Source: Bacillota bacterium
Lineage (GTDB): Bacteria; Bacillota; Clostridia; Tissierellales; Peptoniphilaceae
DNA length: 11,766 nt
Direction: 5' to 3'
NCBI GenBank assembly: GCA_023393815.1
Contig: JAEXBU010000105.1
Span: forward strand, 1-11,766
Under the pieces are notes generated by a model. The model saw only the letters and a program-made list of their open reading frames with translations. It was not told where the DNA came from and searched no databases. The translations under genes were made by a program, and so were the position numbers. Positions within the stretch are counted from its first letter, which is position 1; each line of letters starts with the position of its first letter. Below are positions 1-7,259 of the stretch, piece by piece.

Positions 1-2
1 TC

Positions 3-377
3 GGTAGACCGGATTTCCTTTTTGTAGGGGTCGAAAGAGGCATCGATATGGCGGAGTGTGTTCTTCCGAGGCGAAATGGCAGGAAGGGCAGTTGCCTTAC
101 CAGCCACGGGAAACTTGTGGTAAAGAATGCGAAATACGCCCGGGATTTCCGACCGCTGGATCCGGAATGTGATTGCTACGTCTGCCGTAATTATTCCAGA
201 GCGTACATTCGCCACCTGTTCAAGGCGAACGAGATATTGGGCTTAAGACTGGCCAGTTATCATAATTTATATTTTCTGTTGAATCTAATGGACAACATTC
301 GCAAATCCATTGAAGAAGATCGCTTCTTCCAATATAAAGATGACTTTTACGGTAAATATGGTTATAATAGTAAGTAA
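3..377 (+). CDS. tgt: Queuine/preQ1 tRNA-guanine transglycosylase, C-terminal part (5' end outside window)
   Basis: This is the 3' end of Tgt, which swaps guanine 34 in GUN-anticodon tRNAs for preQ1 or queuine. The frame is open from position 3, upstream of the Met at 48, and the preceding residues (GRPDFLFVGVERGID) align with the family, so 48 is not the start. Seen: the zinc site CDCYVC (codons 168-185), the downstream zinc-ligand His in LASYHNLYF, and the family block SRAYIRHLFKANEILG. Odd: the family block GIDMFDCVLPTR reads GIDMAECVLPRR here. By alignment to the E. coli and Zymomonas enzymes, the Asp nucleophile (D264/D280) is therefore Glu (codon 54-56), next to Phe to Ala and Thr to Arg changes. 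The following Arg residues that contact the tRNA are kept. It ends 16 nt before yajC, as in the usual tgt-yajC pair. Identity is sure; substrate or activity is open because of the active-site change. Confidence 0.95.
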   Translation, partial: GRPDFLFVGVERGIDMAECVLPRRNGRKGSCLTSHGKLVVKNAKYARDFRPLDPECDCYVCRNYSRAYIRHLFKANEILGLRLASYHNLYFLLNLMDNIRKSIEEDRFFQYKDDFYGKYGYNSK

Positions 378-393
378 TCGTTAGGAGGTATGT

Positions 394-744
394 ATGGAAT
401 TAGGAGAAGGTATTTTCCCGCTGGGAGCTATCGGTGGGGGAAATTCTATGATCCCCACACTGATCTCGATCGCATTAATGATCGGTATCTTTTACTTTGG
501 AATTATCCGCCCGAATAAGAAGAAGGAAAAAGAAGCGGTCAAAATGATGGAGAGCCTAACCGTTGGCGATGTCATTTATACCTATGGAGGTATCGTCGGC
601 AAGATCGTGCAAGTGAAGGCCGATGTAGTTATCATCGAATCGACGGGTATGAAGACGCGCCTGGAAGTCATGAAATGGGCTGTAAAGTCCGTTTTAAAAG
701 AGTCCGGTCACAAAGCTGAGAAAGAAGAATCTGAGGAAGAATAG
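394..744 (+). CDS. yajC: Preprotein translocase accessory subunit YajC
   Basis: YajC is a small inner-membrane protein that associates with SecDF and the SecYEG translocon. The 116-residue product has a short N-terminal segment, one transmembrane helix at about residues 20-38 (IPTLISIALMIGIFYFGII), and the typical RPNKKKEKE basic stretch after it. The cytosolic domain follows, with the family signature SLTVGDVIYTYGGIVGKI (residues 54-71), and an acidic, lysine-rich tail. The length fits the family (about 85-120). The start is set by AGGAGG at 383-388, 5 nt before the ATG. It sits between tgt and scfA, the normal clostridial position. Oddity: secD and secF, its usual partners downstream in many relatives, are absent from this window; recJ follows scfB directly. 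They may be encoded elsewhere. Confidence 0.95.
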   Translation: MELGEGIFPLGAIGGGNSMIPTLISIALMIGIFYFGIIRPNKKKEKEAVKMMESLTVGDVIYTYGGIVGKIVQVKADVVIIESTGMKTRLEVMKWAVKSVLKESGHKAEKEESEEE

Positions 745-747
745 GGG
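743..747 (+). promoter_or_regulatory. Ribosome binding site of scfA, overlapping the yajC stop codon
   Basis: AGGGG lies 6 nt upstream of the scfA ATG and begins inside the yajC TAG stop (742-744). It supports the start at 754, and its placement means scfA translation may be coupled to termination on yajC. Confidence 0.7.
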
Positions 748-753
748 TATTTT

Positions 754-900
754 ATGAAATACATAAAAACATTGACGAAACGTTCGTTGCGTAAAGGGTT
801 GGAAAAAGCCGGCTGCGGTGAATGTCAAACCTCCTGCCAGTCGGCCTGTAAGACGTCTTGCACCGTAGGCAATCAAAAGTGCGAAAATAAGGATAGATAA
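754..900 (+). CDS. scfA: SCIFF family ranthipeptide precursor (six cysteines in a ~45-residue peptide)
   Basis: A 48-residue peptide, short enough to be missed by gene callers. It begins MKYIKTLTKRSL, matching the conserved leader start of SCIFF peptides, and carries the hallmark core CGECQTSCQSACKTSCT with six Cys at residues 21, 24, 28, 32, 36 and 43. SCIFF peptides are ribosomally made and modified by the neighbouring radical-SAM maturase, which installs Cys-to-Thr thioether links; they are now classed as ranthipeptides. In the studied Clostridium thermocellum homologue CteA the link was, from memory, Cys32 to Thr37, and Cys32 and Thr37 fall at the same positions here. AGGGG at 743-747 lies 6 nt before the ATG and overlaps the yajC stop. 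An intrinsic hairpin follows the stop immediately, then scfB. The biological role of SCIFF peptides is not firmly established; quorum-related and housekeeping roles have been proposed. Confidence 0.96.
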   Translation: MKYIKTLTKRSLRKGLEKAGCGECQTSCQSACKTSCTVGNQKCENKDR

Positions 901-930
901 GGTTGTGGGATTCCCACACCTTTTTCTTTT
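901..930 (+). terminator. Intrinsic terminator/attenuator hairpin between scfA and scfB
   Basis: Right after the scfA stop, GG-T-TGTGGG (901-909) pairs with CCCACACC (913-920) as 8 base pairs with one bulged T at 903 and an ATT loop (910-912). The run TTTTTCTTTT (921-930) follows. This is the layout of a rho-independent terminator. Because scfB begins only 14 nt later with no room for its own promoter, the hairpin is probably leaky: it would give a short abundant precursor transcript and less maturase and downstream mRNA, and it may also protect the 3' end of the short transcript. The structure is seen in the sequence; the partial read-through is inferred. Confidence 0.85.
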
Positions 931-932
931 AG

Positions 933-938
933 AAGGGG
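933..938 (+). promoter_or_regulatory. Ribosome binding site deciding the GTG start of scfB
   Basis: AAGGGG lies 6 nt before the GTG at 945. No in-frame ATG occurs until residue 29, which is inside the conserved N-terminal domain, so the GTG start is preferred. Confidence 0.75.
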
Positions 939-944
939 AAACTT

Positions 945-2303
945 GTGCGAAAAATTCATCGTTTTCAAGGAAATGGAAAAAATATTTTACTGGACGTGGC
1001 GTCGGGATCCGTGCACGTAGTAGACGATATGATTTTTGAAATTGCAGCAGATATGTTGGAATTAAGCAAAGAAGAAATCGTACGAAAATACGCCGATCGC
1101 TACGACCCTTTCGCCCTGTCCGAAGGCTACGACGAGTTGGATTATTTGATCGAAGAGGGTTTACTCTATGCGGAAGATTCGCCGGTGGATCTGAGCGAGT
1201 TCAATCCGAAATGTCATATTAAGGCCATGTGCCTTCACGTTTCCCACGACTGCAATTTGCGTTGTGCCTACTGCTTTGCGTCGCAGGGGGATTTTCACGG
1301 AGAGCGCATGGTCATGGATCTTGAGACGGGTAAAAAAGCCTTAGATTTTCTCCTGGAAAACAGCGGAAGTCGTCGCAACTTAGAAGTGGATTTCTTCGGC
1401 GGCGAACCGATGATGAATTTTGACGTGGTAAAGCAATTGGTCAGCTACGGCAGGGAGAGGGAAAAAGAATATGACAAACACTTCCGTTTCACTATGACCA
1501 CAAACGGTCTATTGTTAAATGACGAGAATATGGAATATCTCAACCGCGAAATGGCAAATGTGGTTCTCTCTATCGACGGCAGAAAAGAAATTAACGACGC
1601 CATGCGTCCGACGGTGAATAAAAAGGGAAGTTTCGATACGATTGTTCCAAAATTTCAAAAATTGATCGAATCTCGTGGGGACAAGGATTATTATGTTCGC
1701 GGTACGTTTACGAATCACAACCTGGACTTTTCAAAAGACGTTATGCTTTTTCACAATTTAGGTTTCGAGAAGACGTCGATGGAACCGGTCGTGACCGATC
1801 CGAACGAGGAATATGCTATTCGAGAGGAACACGTAGAGCAAATTTTAAAAGAGTACGAAAAGCTCAGTGCAGACTACCTTCGCATTCGAAAAGATGATCC
1901 GGATTTTCTTTTTTTCCATTACATGATCGACTTGTCCGGCGGTCCCTGCGCATACAAAAAGAGTATCGGATGCGGCGCAGGCAGTGAATATGTGGCCGTG
2001 ACGCCAACAGGCGATATTTATCCTTGCCATCAATTTGTCGGAGAAAAAGAGTTTCTCTTGGGAAATGTGGACGACGGTATCGTAAACAAGACGTTGCAAG
2101 ACCACTTCCATAAAGCCGATGTGTTCCACAAAGAGGATTGCGAGGGTTGTTGGGCGAAGTATTTTTGCAGCGGAGGGTGTCACGCTAACGCCTACCATAA
2201 CAACGGAAGCATCTATAAACCGTTCGAAGTCGGTTGCAAAATGGAGCGTAAGCGTTTGGAGTGTGCCCTAAGTGTGTATGCCAACGAACAGAGTGAAGAA
2301 TGA
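945..2303 (+). CDS. scfB: SCIFF radical SAM/SPASM maturase (thioether-forming)
   Basis: This 452-residue enzyme matures the ScfA peptide by radical S-adenosylmethionine chemistry, linking Cys thiols to Thr carbons (family knowledge from CteB, about 450 residues). An N-terminal RiPP-recognition-like domain spans roughly residues 1-85. The radical SAM barrel carries the 4Fe-4S motif CNLRCAYC (C103, C107, C110) and the SAM-binding FFGGEP (150-155). The C-terminal SPASM region has Cys 335, 343, 361, 399, 402, 408, 412 and 431, including CGAGSEYVAVTPTGDIYPC and CEGCWAKYFCSGGC, enough for two auxiliary clusters. The start is a GTG at 945 backed by AAGGGG. It follows scfA across an intrinsic hairpin and overlaps recJ by ATGA, so maturase and recJ translation are likely coupled. 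Identification is firm because the precursor and enzyme are adjacent. Confidence 0.96.
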   Translation: MRKIHRFQGNGKNILLDVASGSVHVVDDMIFEIAADMLELSKEEIVRKYADRYDPFALSEGYDELDYLIEEGLLYAEDSPVDLSEFNPKCHIKAMCLHVSHDCNLRCAYCFASQGDFHGERMVMDLETGKKALDFLLENSGSRRNLEVDFFGGEPMMNFDVVKQLVSYGREREKEYDKHFRFTMTTNGLLLNDENMEYLNREMANVVLSIDGRKEINDAMRPTVNKKGSFDTIVPKFQKLIESRGDKDYYVRGTFTNHNLDFSKDVMLFHNLGFEKTSMEPVVTDPNEEYAIREEHVEQILKEYEKLSADYLRIRKDDPDFLFFHYMIDLSGGPCAYKKSIGCGAGSEYVAVTPTGDIYPCHQFVGEKEFLLGNVDDGIVNKTLQDHFHKADVFHKEDCEGCWAKYFCSGGCHANAYHNNGSIYKPFEVGCKMERKRLECALSVYANEQSEE

Positions 2304-4024
2304 AATATTGGTCAGTAAAAAATGAACAATCCAGAGAGCCTGTCGATTATCGCTCGCTCGGTCTTCAGGAGTGGGAATTTCGCGTCTTGGTAAATCGTGG
2401 CGTCGATACAAAAGACAAGATAGTCGCATTTTTGCGACCCTCTTTGGATCACATCGGCTCTGCTATAGTGATGAAGGATATGGTGAAGGCAGGAAATATC
2501 GTCCGGAACGTAAAAGGCAAGATTCGCGTGATCGGCGATTATGATTGCGACGGCGTCATGAGTACGACAATTCTCGTGAAAGGCTTACGCGGTCTGGGTT
2601 ATGACGTGGATTACCGCTTGCCTCATCGGCGTGAAGACGGCTATGGTATGCAGCCGTTCATGGCGGATGAAGCCGAGCGGGACGAGGTCGAGCTGATCAT
2701 TACGTGTGACAATGGGATTGCACAGTTTCAAGCCATTGAGCGAGCGAAAGACTTGGGGATTCAACTGATCGTCATCGACCATCACCAAATCGTTCGACGG
2801 GGGGAAAACGAAGTGCTGCCCGACGCTGATGCCGTGATCAACCCCCATCAAGGATCTTGCCCCTATCCTTTTAAGGGATTATGTGGTGGCGCCCTGGCCT
2901 ATTATTTTGTAAACTATTTGTATACTATTGCGGGAAAGATCGAGTCCATGGATGAAGACTTAATCGGCTTTGCGGCCCTTGCCACGGTTTGTGACGTCAT
3001 GGAGTTGGTAGGAGAGAATAGGGATCTCGTTGTCTGTGGTCTGCATCAGCTGAACCAAACGGAAAATGTCGGTTTCTGTGCCCTGCGAGAAGCGGCAAAA
3101 CTTAAAGGCGATATAAGTGCTTACCACTTGGGATTTATCCTCGGGCCGACGATTAATGCGGCCGGACGTTTGGATACGGCATCGGATGCGGTGGAGCTGT
3201 TTTTGACGGAAGAGGAAGCCTACGCAAAAAAGATAGCGGCTTATTTACGCGAATTAAATCAGAAGCGGCAGTCTTTAACAACCGAGGGGCTTTTGCGCCT
3301 GGAAAAACAATTAGCGAATCCGAAGGAAAGAGTTCAGCCCGTTTACATTTTGAAAGATGAAACCATCGACGAAAGTATCGCAGGGATTATTGCCGGGCGC
3401 TTAAAAGGAAAATATCATCGTCCTTGCATCGTTCTTACGGCAGGCAAGGACGGCTTAAAGGGATCGGGTCGAAGCATTGAAGCATACAATATGGTGGAAA
3501 AAATTCGAAAGAGCGAGAAATACTTGACCTCCTTCGGCGGCCATGCCATGGCATGTGGCCTAAGCCTAAAAAAAGAGCAGTTTATCGCCTTTAAATTGGA
3601 TGTCATCGAAAAAAGCAATTTGGATCCGAGAGATCTTATTCCTCGTGTTCGTCTGGACGCCGTTATACCTTTGGATCAAGTCAGTTTCGATACGGTGAAC
3701 CGCCTGGAGCGTTTGGAGCCTTTTGGAAATGGTAATCCGAAGCCGCTTTTCGGTGCGACCGGCGTGTATGTTTCACAGTACCGTATTTTCGGTAGAAATA
3801 GAAATGTCATAAAGTTGGAGCTTTTTTACAAGAAAACCCGTTATGACGGTATTCTCTTTATGCCCGGTGAGGATTTCACGGCTTTTGTCAACGAAGCGAA
3901 GCGGCCGGATGGGAGTTTATGCGTGGATATAGCCTATATTCCCACGGTGGATACTTACAACGATAAAAATACACTGCAATTTCAAATTGAAGACTTAAGG
4001 CAATCTAAAATGGTGAGAACATGA
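2300..4024 (+). CDS. recJ: RecJ-type single-strand-specific exonuclease (DHH/DHHA1), short clostridial form
   Basis: RecJ is a 5'-3' single-strand DNA exonuclease acting in recombination and mismatch/base-excision repair. The 574-residue protein has the DHH domain with metal-binding motifs IGDYDCDG (78-85; Asp 80, 82, 84), TCDNG (Asp137), DHH (160-162) and the Asp of ATVCDVM (Asp232). The DHHA1 part has GPTINAAGR (282-290), GSGRS (388-392) and GGH (413-415). The OB-type tail includes LEPFGNGNPKPLF (472-484). All catalytic acids and histidines appear intact. It is shorter than the roughly 780-residue Bacillus RecJ and resembles the about 570-590-residue form that, from memory, many Clostridia carry beside a longer RecJ (PYPFKGLCGGALAYYF is typical). 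A second recJ may exist elsewhere. It starts inside the scfB stop (ATGA) with only a weak Shine-Dalgarno (GAGTGAAG), and ends in an ATGA overlap with rel. Confidence 0.92.
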   Translation: MKYWSVKNEQSREPVDYRSLGLQEWEFRVLVNRGVDTKDKIVAFLRPSLDHIGSAIVMKDMVKAGNIVRNVKGKIRVIGDYDCDGVMSTTILVKGLRGLGYDVDYRLPHRREDGYGMQPFMADEAERDEVELIITCDNGIAQFQAIERAKDLGIQLIVIDHHQIVRRGENEVLPDADAVINPHQGSCPYPFKGLCGGALAYYFVNYLYTIAGKIESMDEDLIGFAALATVCDVMELVGENRDLVVCGLHQLNQTENVGFCALREAAKLKGDISAYHLGFILGPTINAAGRLDTASDAVELFLTEEEAYAKKIAAYLRELNQKRQSLTTEGLLRLEKQLANPKERVQPVYILKDETIDESIAGIIAGRLKGKYHRPCIVLTAGKDGLKGSGRSIEAYNMVEKIRKSEKYLTSFGGHAMACGLSLKKEQFIAFKLDVIEKSNLDPRDLIPRVRLDAVIPLDQVSFDTVNRLERLEPFGNGNPKPLFGATGVYVSQYRIFGRNRNVIKLELFYKKTRYDGILFMPGEDFTAFVNEAKRPDGSLCVDIAYIPTVDTYNDKNTLQFQIEDLRQSKMVRT

Positions 4025-6180
4025 TCGAACAATTGATTGAAAGAATTCTGTCATATAATCCCGAAGCGGATGTAAAGAAAGTCCGCGAAGCCTATGACTT
4101 CGCGGAGGAACATCACAAGGGGCAAAAGCGTAATTCCGGGGAGGATTACATCGTCCACCCTTATAATGTGGCGCTTATTTTGGCTGAAATGAATATGGAT
4201 GTTTCGACGATTATCGCAGGTCTTCTTCACGACACCATTGAGGATACGGACGTCACCTATGAAGACGTCAAGGAACGTTTCGGCGAAGAGGTCGCAAATC
4301 TAGTAGAAGGCGTCACAAAATTAAAAATGCTTTCTTACCAAACAAAACAGGAGAAACAGGCCGAAAATATTCGCAAGATGGTGCTGGCCATGGCAAAGGA
4401 TATTCGCGTGGTCATCGTCAAATTTGCCGATCGTCTGCACAATATGCGGACTTTGGAATATATGACGCCGGAAAAGAAACACGACAAGGCGCTAGAAACC
4501 ATTGAAATTTATGCGCCCCTGGCGGATCGTCTGGGAATGAGCCGAGTAAAAAGTGAATTGGAAGATCTGTCTCTGCGTTATTTAGATCCGGAAAATTATT
4601 ATAATCTGGTGGATATGGTTCGCCATAGACGAAGCGAGCGAGAAGCGCTCATTCAATCACTGATTGACGACATATCCAAACAACTGAAGCGTACGGGCAT
4701 TGCCGCCGATATTAACGGTCGTCCGAAAAATTTCTACAGCATCTATAAAAAGATGATGAAAAAGGGCAAGACCTTCGAAGAAATTTACGATTTACAGGCG
4801 ATTCGCATCTTGGTAGATGATGTGAAGGATTGCTACGGGGCCTTGGGCGTCGTGCATACCATGTACAAGCCAATCCCCGGACGATTTAAAGACTACATTT
4901 CTATGCCGAAGCAAAACAAATATCAATCTCTTCACACGACGGTGATCGACGATAACGGCGAGACTTTCGAAGTGCAAATCCGTACGTGGGAAATGCATAA
5001 GACGGCAGAATATGGGATTGCTGCCCACTGGAAGTATAAGGAAGGAGCAAAGAAGTCCACAACTTTTGACGAAAATTTGACCTGGCTCAGACAATTGCTC
5101 GAGTGGCAAAAGGATTTAAAGGATCCGAATGAGTTTATTGAGACGCTGAAAGTGGATTTTTTCGCCGATGAGGTTTTTGTCTTTACTCCGAATGGCGACG
5201 TCATCAATTTGCCGGACAATTCCACGCCTATCGATTTTGCTTATCGGGTGCACACAGCTGTAGGCAATACCTGTGTCGGTGCAAAAATTAATGGACGCAT
5301 TGTTCCTTTAAATCACAAATTGAAGAATGGCGAAATCGTCGAAGTCATTACGAATAAGAATTCCGAACCTTCCTTAGACTGGCTGTCCATCGTCGCCAGT
5401 CCTCAGGCGCGCACAAAAATCAAGCAATATTTTAAGGTAAAAGACCGGGATAAAAACATTGAAAAAGGCCGTGCCATGATTGAACAGGAGGCCAAGCGCA
5501 TCGGCTACAGACCGTCAGAATTTATCCGTGAGGAGTGGCTGGAAGAGATTCGTCAGCGGCTAAAGTTCGATAATTTGGACGATCTCTATGCCCAGATCGG
5601 TTACGGAAGCATGAGCGTGCGCCAAGTCACGGCAAAATTGGAAGAATACGTCAAGGAAGAAAAGCGCAAAGAGTTTGCCGAAAATATGACGGTGGACGAT
5701 ATTGCCGTGCAAGAAGAGAAGCCGGAGCATCATAACACAGGCGGCATCATCGTCAAAGGGATCGACAATGTGAAGGTGCGCATCGCGAAATGCTGTACGC
5801 CGGTTCCCGGGGACGAAATTGTGGGATTTATTACCATGGGCCGCGGGATCAGCATTCACCGATCCGATTGTATTAACTTAAAGAATAATATGAACGAAGA
5901 GCGGCTCATTCCCGTGCGATGGGAAATCGATGAAAAAGAAATGTATAGCGCGGAAATTGAAGTTCGTGCGGCCAGTAAGAGCAATGTGTTGGCGGATATT
6001 GCTAACCGGATTCACGACGCCAGATTGGATATTCAAAATCTATCGGCAAGAGAGGATAAAGACCACAATTTAATTATTCGAACTGTGGTTCGCATTCACC
6101 ACATCGACGAATTGTCCCGACTTCTGAAGAAGTTGGAACGCATTGAAAATGTCTATGAAGCATATCGGGTAAGCGGTTAA
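4021..6180 (+). CDS. relA: Bifunctional (p)ppGpp synthetase/hydrolase (RSH family)
   Basis: This long RSH enzyme makes and degrades the alarmone (p)ppGpp in the cytosol and at the ribosome during amino-acid starvation. Domain order in 719 residues: an HD hydrolase domain with HPYNV (His46), LLHDTIEDT (His70, Asp71) and FADRLHNMRT (Asp137 region); then the synthetase domain with GRPKNFYSIYKKM, YDLQAIRIL, and EVQIRT (317-322). The RFKD motif (288-291) is the RxKD form that marks bifunctional Rel/SpoT enzymes rather than the monofunctional RelA type. TGS follows at about 387-447, then the zinc-finger-like region with CC (591-592), His613 and Cys617, and a C-terminal ACT domain from about 640. 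The family's residues look complete, so both activities are expected. It overlaps recJ by ATGA; dtd follows 9 nt later, the classic rel-dtd pair. Confidence 0.96.
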   Translation: MIEQLIERILSYNPEADVKKVREAYDFAEEHHKGQKRNSGEDYIVHPYNVALILAEMNMDVSTIIAGLLHDTIEDTDVTYEDVKERFGEEVANLVEGVTKLKMLSYQTKQEKQAENIRKMVLAMAKDIRVVIVKFADRLHNMRTLEYMTPEKKHDKALETIEIYAPLADRLGMSRVKSELEDLSLRYLDPENYYNLVDMVRHRRSEREALIQSLIDDISKQLKRTGIAADINGRPKNFYSIYKKMMKKGKTFEEIYDLQAIRILVDDVKDCYGALGVVHTMYKPIPGRFKDYISMPKQNKYQSLHTTVIDDNGETFEVQIRTWEMHKTAEYGIAAHWKYKEGAKKSTTFDENLTWLRQLLEWQKDLKDPNEFIETLKVDFFADEVFVFTPNGDVINLPDNSTPIDFAYRVHTAVGNTCVGAKINGRIVPLNHKLKNGEIVEVITNKNSEPSLDWLSIVASPQARTKIKQYFKVKDRDKNIEKGRAMIEQEAKRIGYRPSEFIREEWLEEIRQRLKFDNLDDLYAQIGYGSMSVRQVTAKLEEYVKEEKRKEFAENMTVDDIAVQEEKPEHHNTGGIIVKGIDNVKVRIAKCCTPVPGDEIVGFITMGRGISIHRSDCINLKNNMNEERLIPVRWEIDEKEMYSAEIEVRAASKSNVLADIANRIHDARLDIQNLSAREDKDHNLIIRTVVRIHHIDELSRLLKKLERIENVYEAYRVSG

Positions 6181-6189
6181 GGAGGCACT

Positions 6190-6639
6190 ATGCGAGCAGT
6201 AATTCAACGGGTAAAACGAGCGAAGGTGTCGGTTGCCGGAGAAGAAGTATCTTCTATCGGTGCAGGTTTGATGGTGCTTGTCGGAATTACGGACGAGGAC
6301 ACGCAAAAAGATATGGAATACATCGGCAACAAAATCATGGGGCTACGTGTCTTCGACGACGAGCAGGGCGTCATGAACGTGAATGTCGTCGATAGCCAAA
6401 AAGAGATTATGGTCGTCAGTCAATTTACCCTCTACGGCGACGTGCGAAAGGGTATGCGTCCCAGCTATATTCGTGCGGCGAAGGGCGATATTTCCGAGCC
6501 CATGTACGAAGCCCTTATCGCTTATATCGAATCAAAAGGACACAAGGTTCAAAAGGGGCGATTTGGTGCGGACATGGTGATCGATATGGTGGGTGACGGT
6601 CCGGTTACGATTTTAGTCGACAGCGAAAGGAGCTTTTAA
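6190..6639 (+). CDS. dtd: D-aminoacyl-tRNA deacylase
   Basis: Dtd removes D-amino acids (and glycine) wrongly attached to tRNA, protecting translation. The 149-residue protein is full length for the family (about 145-150) and starts with the usual MRAVIQRVKRAKV. The active-site motifs are SQFTLYGD (77-84) and GPVT (137-140), the latter holding the Gly-cisPro dipeptide that inserts into the partner subunit of the dimer. One small oddity is GDGPVT where NxGPVT is common. AAGGAGG at 6179-6185 lies 4 nt before the ATG, one of the strongest ribosome sites in the window. It follows rel by 9 nt and its TAA overlaps the next ATG by one base. The rel-dtd neighbourhood is widely conserved in Bacillota. 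Confidence 0.96.
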   Translation: MRAVIQRVKRAKVSVAGEEVSSIGAGLMVLVGITDEDTQKDMEYIGNKIMGLRVFDDEQGVMNVNVVDSQKEIMVVSQFTLYGDVRKGMRPSYIRAAKGDISEPMYEALIAYIESKGHKVQKGRFGADMVIDMVGDGPVTILVDSERSF

Positions 6640-7259
6640 TGGAGGTAGAAACCCTATTAGTCGGCGGGACGACAAATTGTTATTTAGCTTACGACGAGAA
6701 TAAAAACGGCTTTATTGTAGATCCCGGTGCCGAGAGTGAAAAAATATTGGCGCATATCGATCATTTAAATGTAAAGATCGAAGGGATCTTACTGACTCAC
6801 GCCCACGGGGATCATATTTCCGCATTGAATAAGGTGCGGGATGCTCTGGACGTGAAAGTCTATATGCACAAAAATGAGCTGGAAAACTATTTAAGTCAAT
6901 CTCCTCAATTTGTAGCTATGTTGGGCGGCGAGTTGCCCGATCGGAATCCCGACGTTTTACTAGAAGATGGAGAGGTTATCCATTTTCGTGCGGGGGATGT
7001 GCAGGTGATTTTTACGCCGGGGCACACGCCGGGCGGCACATGTTACATGTATGGTGATATTTTGTTTAGTGGGGATACTTTATTTCAGGGATCTATTGGT
7101 CGCACGGATTTTCCGGGAGGAGATACGTCGGCTATCATGAATTCCCTAGTGAAGTTGTCCAAGTTGGACGATGACTTACGCGTTTTATCTGGTCACGGAC
7201 TTCCTACAACCATAGGAATGGAAAAGCGCACCAATCCCTTTATGCGGCAGGTTTTATGA
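6639..7259 (+). CDS. Metallo-beta-lactamase-fold hydrolase, glyoxalase II (hydroxyacylglutathione hydrolase)-like
   Basis: A 206-residue cytosolic metallo-hydrolase with the binuclear metal motifs of the fold: THAHGDH (53-59; His 54, 56, 59 and Asp58), His129 in TPGHTPGG, the bridging Asp146 in FSGDTLF, and His186 in LSGHG. The size matches the short YcbL/GloB-like group that is common in Bacteria, not full glyoxalase II, which carries a C-terminal glutathione-binding helical domain. The substrate is therefore unclear, perhaps a thioester of a small thiol. Clostridia usually have this gene between dtd/rel and hemZ, as here. AAAGGAG at 6626-6632 sits inside dtd, 6 nt before the ATG; the TAATG junction and the ATGA overlap with hemZ point to coupling. 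No signal peptide, so it is not a secreted lactamase. Confidence 0.9.
   Translation: MEVETLLVGGTTNCYLAYDENKNGFIVDPGAESEKILAHIDHLNVKIEGILLTHAHGDHISALNKVRDALDVKVYMHKNELENYLSQSPQFVAMLGGELPDRNPDVLLEDGEVIHFRAGDVQVIFTPGHTPGGTCYMYGDILFSGDTLFQGSIGRTDFPGGDTSAIMNSLVKLSKLDDDLRVLSGHGLPTTIGMEKRTNPFMRQVL

Noticed and set aside
48..377. Complete small gene starting at the ATG at 48
   Set aside because: Codons upstream in the same frame encode further Tgt sequence to the window edge, so this Met is internal.
694..876. Minus-strand frame of 60 codons across the yajC-scfA junction
   Set aside because: It lies opposite yajC and the SCIFF gene, whose six-Cys pattern is unmistakable; the minus product resembles nothing known to me.
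378..944. Own promoter for scfA or scfB
   Set aside because: Intergenic gaps are 16, 9 and 44 bases, and I see no convincing -35/-10 pair in them; promoters inside coding sequence cannot be judged by eye.
3539..3560. Palindrome GGCCATGCCATGG...TGGCC with a perfect 14-base core CATGCCATGGCATG (3542-3555)
   Set aside because: It encodes the conserved GGHAMACG of the DHHA1 domain of RecJ, so coding constraint explains it; no flanking operator or site logic was seen.
4021..6180. Monofunctional RelA synthetase
   Set aside because: The HD hydrolase residues are intact and the synthetase has RFKD, not ExDD, so the enzyme should be bifunctional.
6639..7259. Secreted beta-lactamase
   Set aside because: Metal motifs fit the wide fold, but there is no signal peptide and the size and gene neighbourhood match the glyoxalase-II-like housekeeping group.
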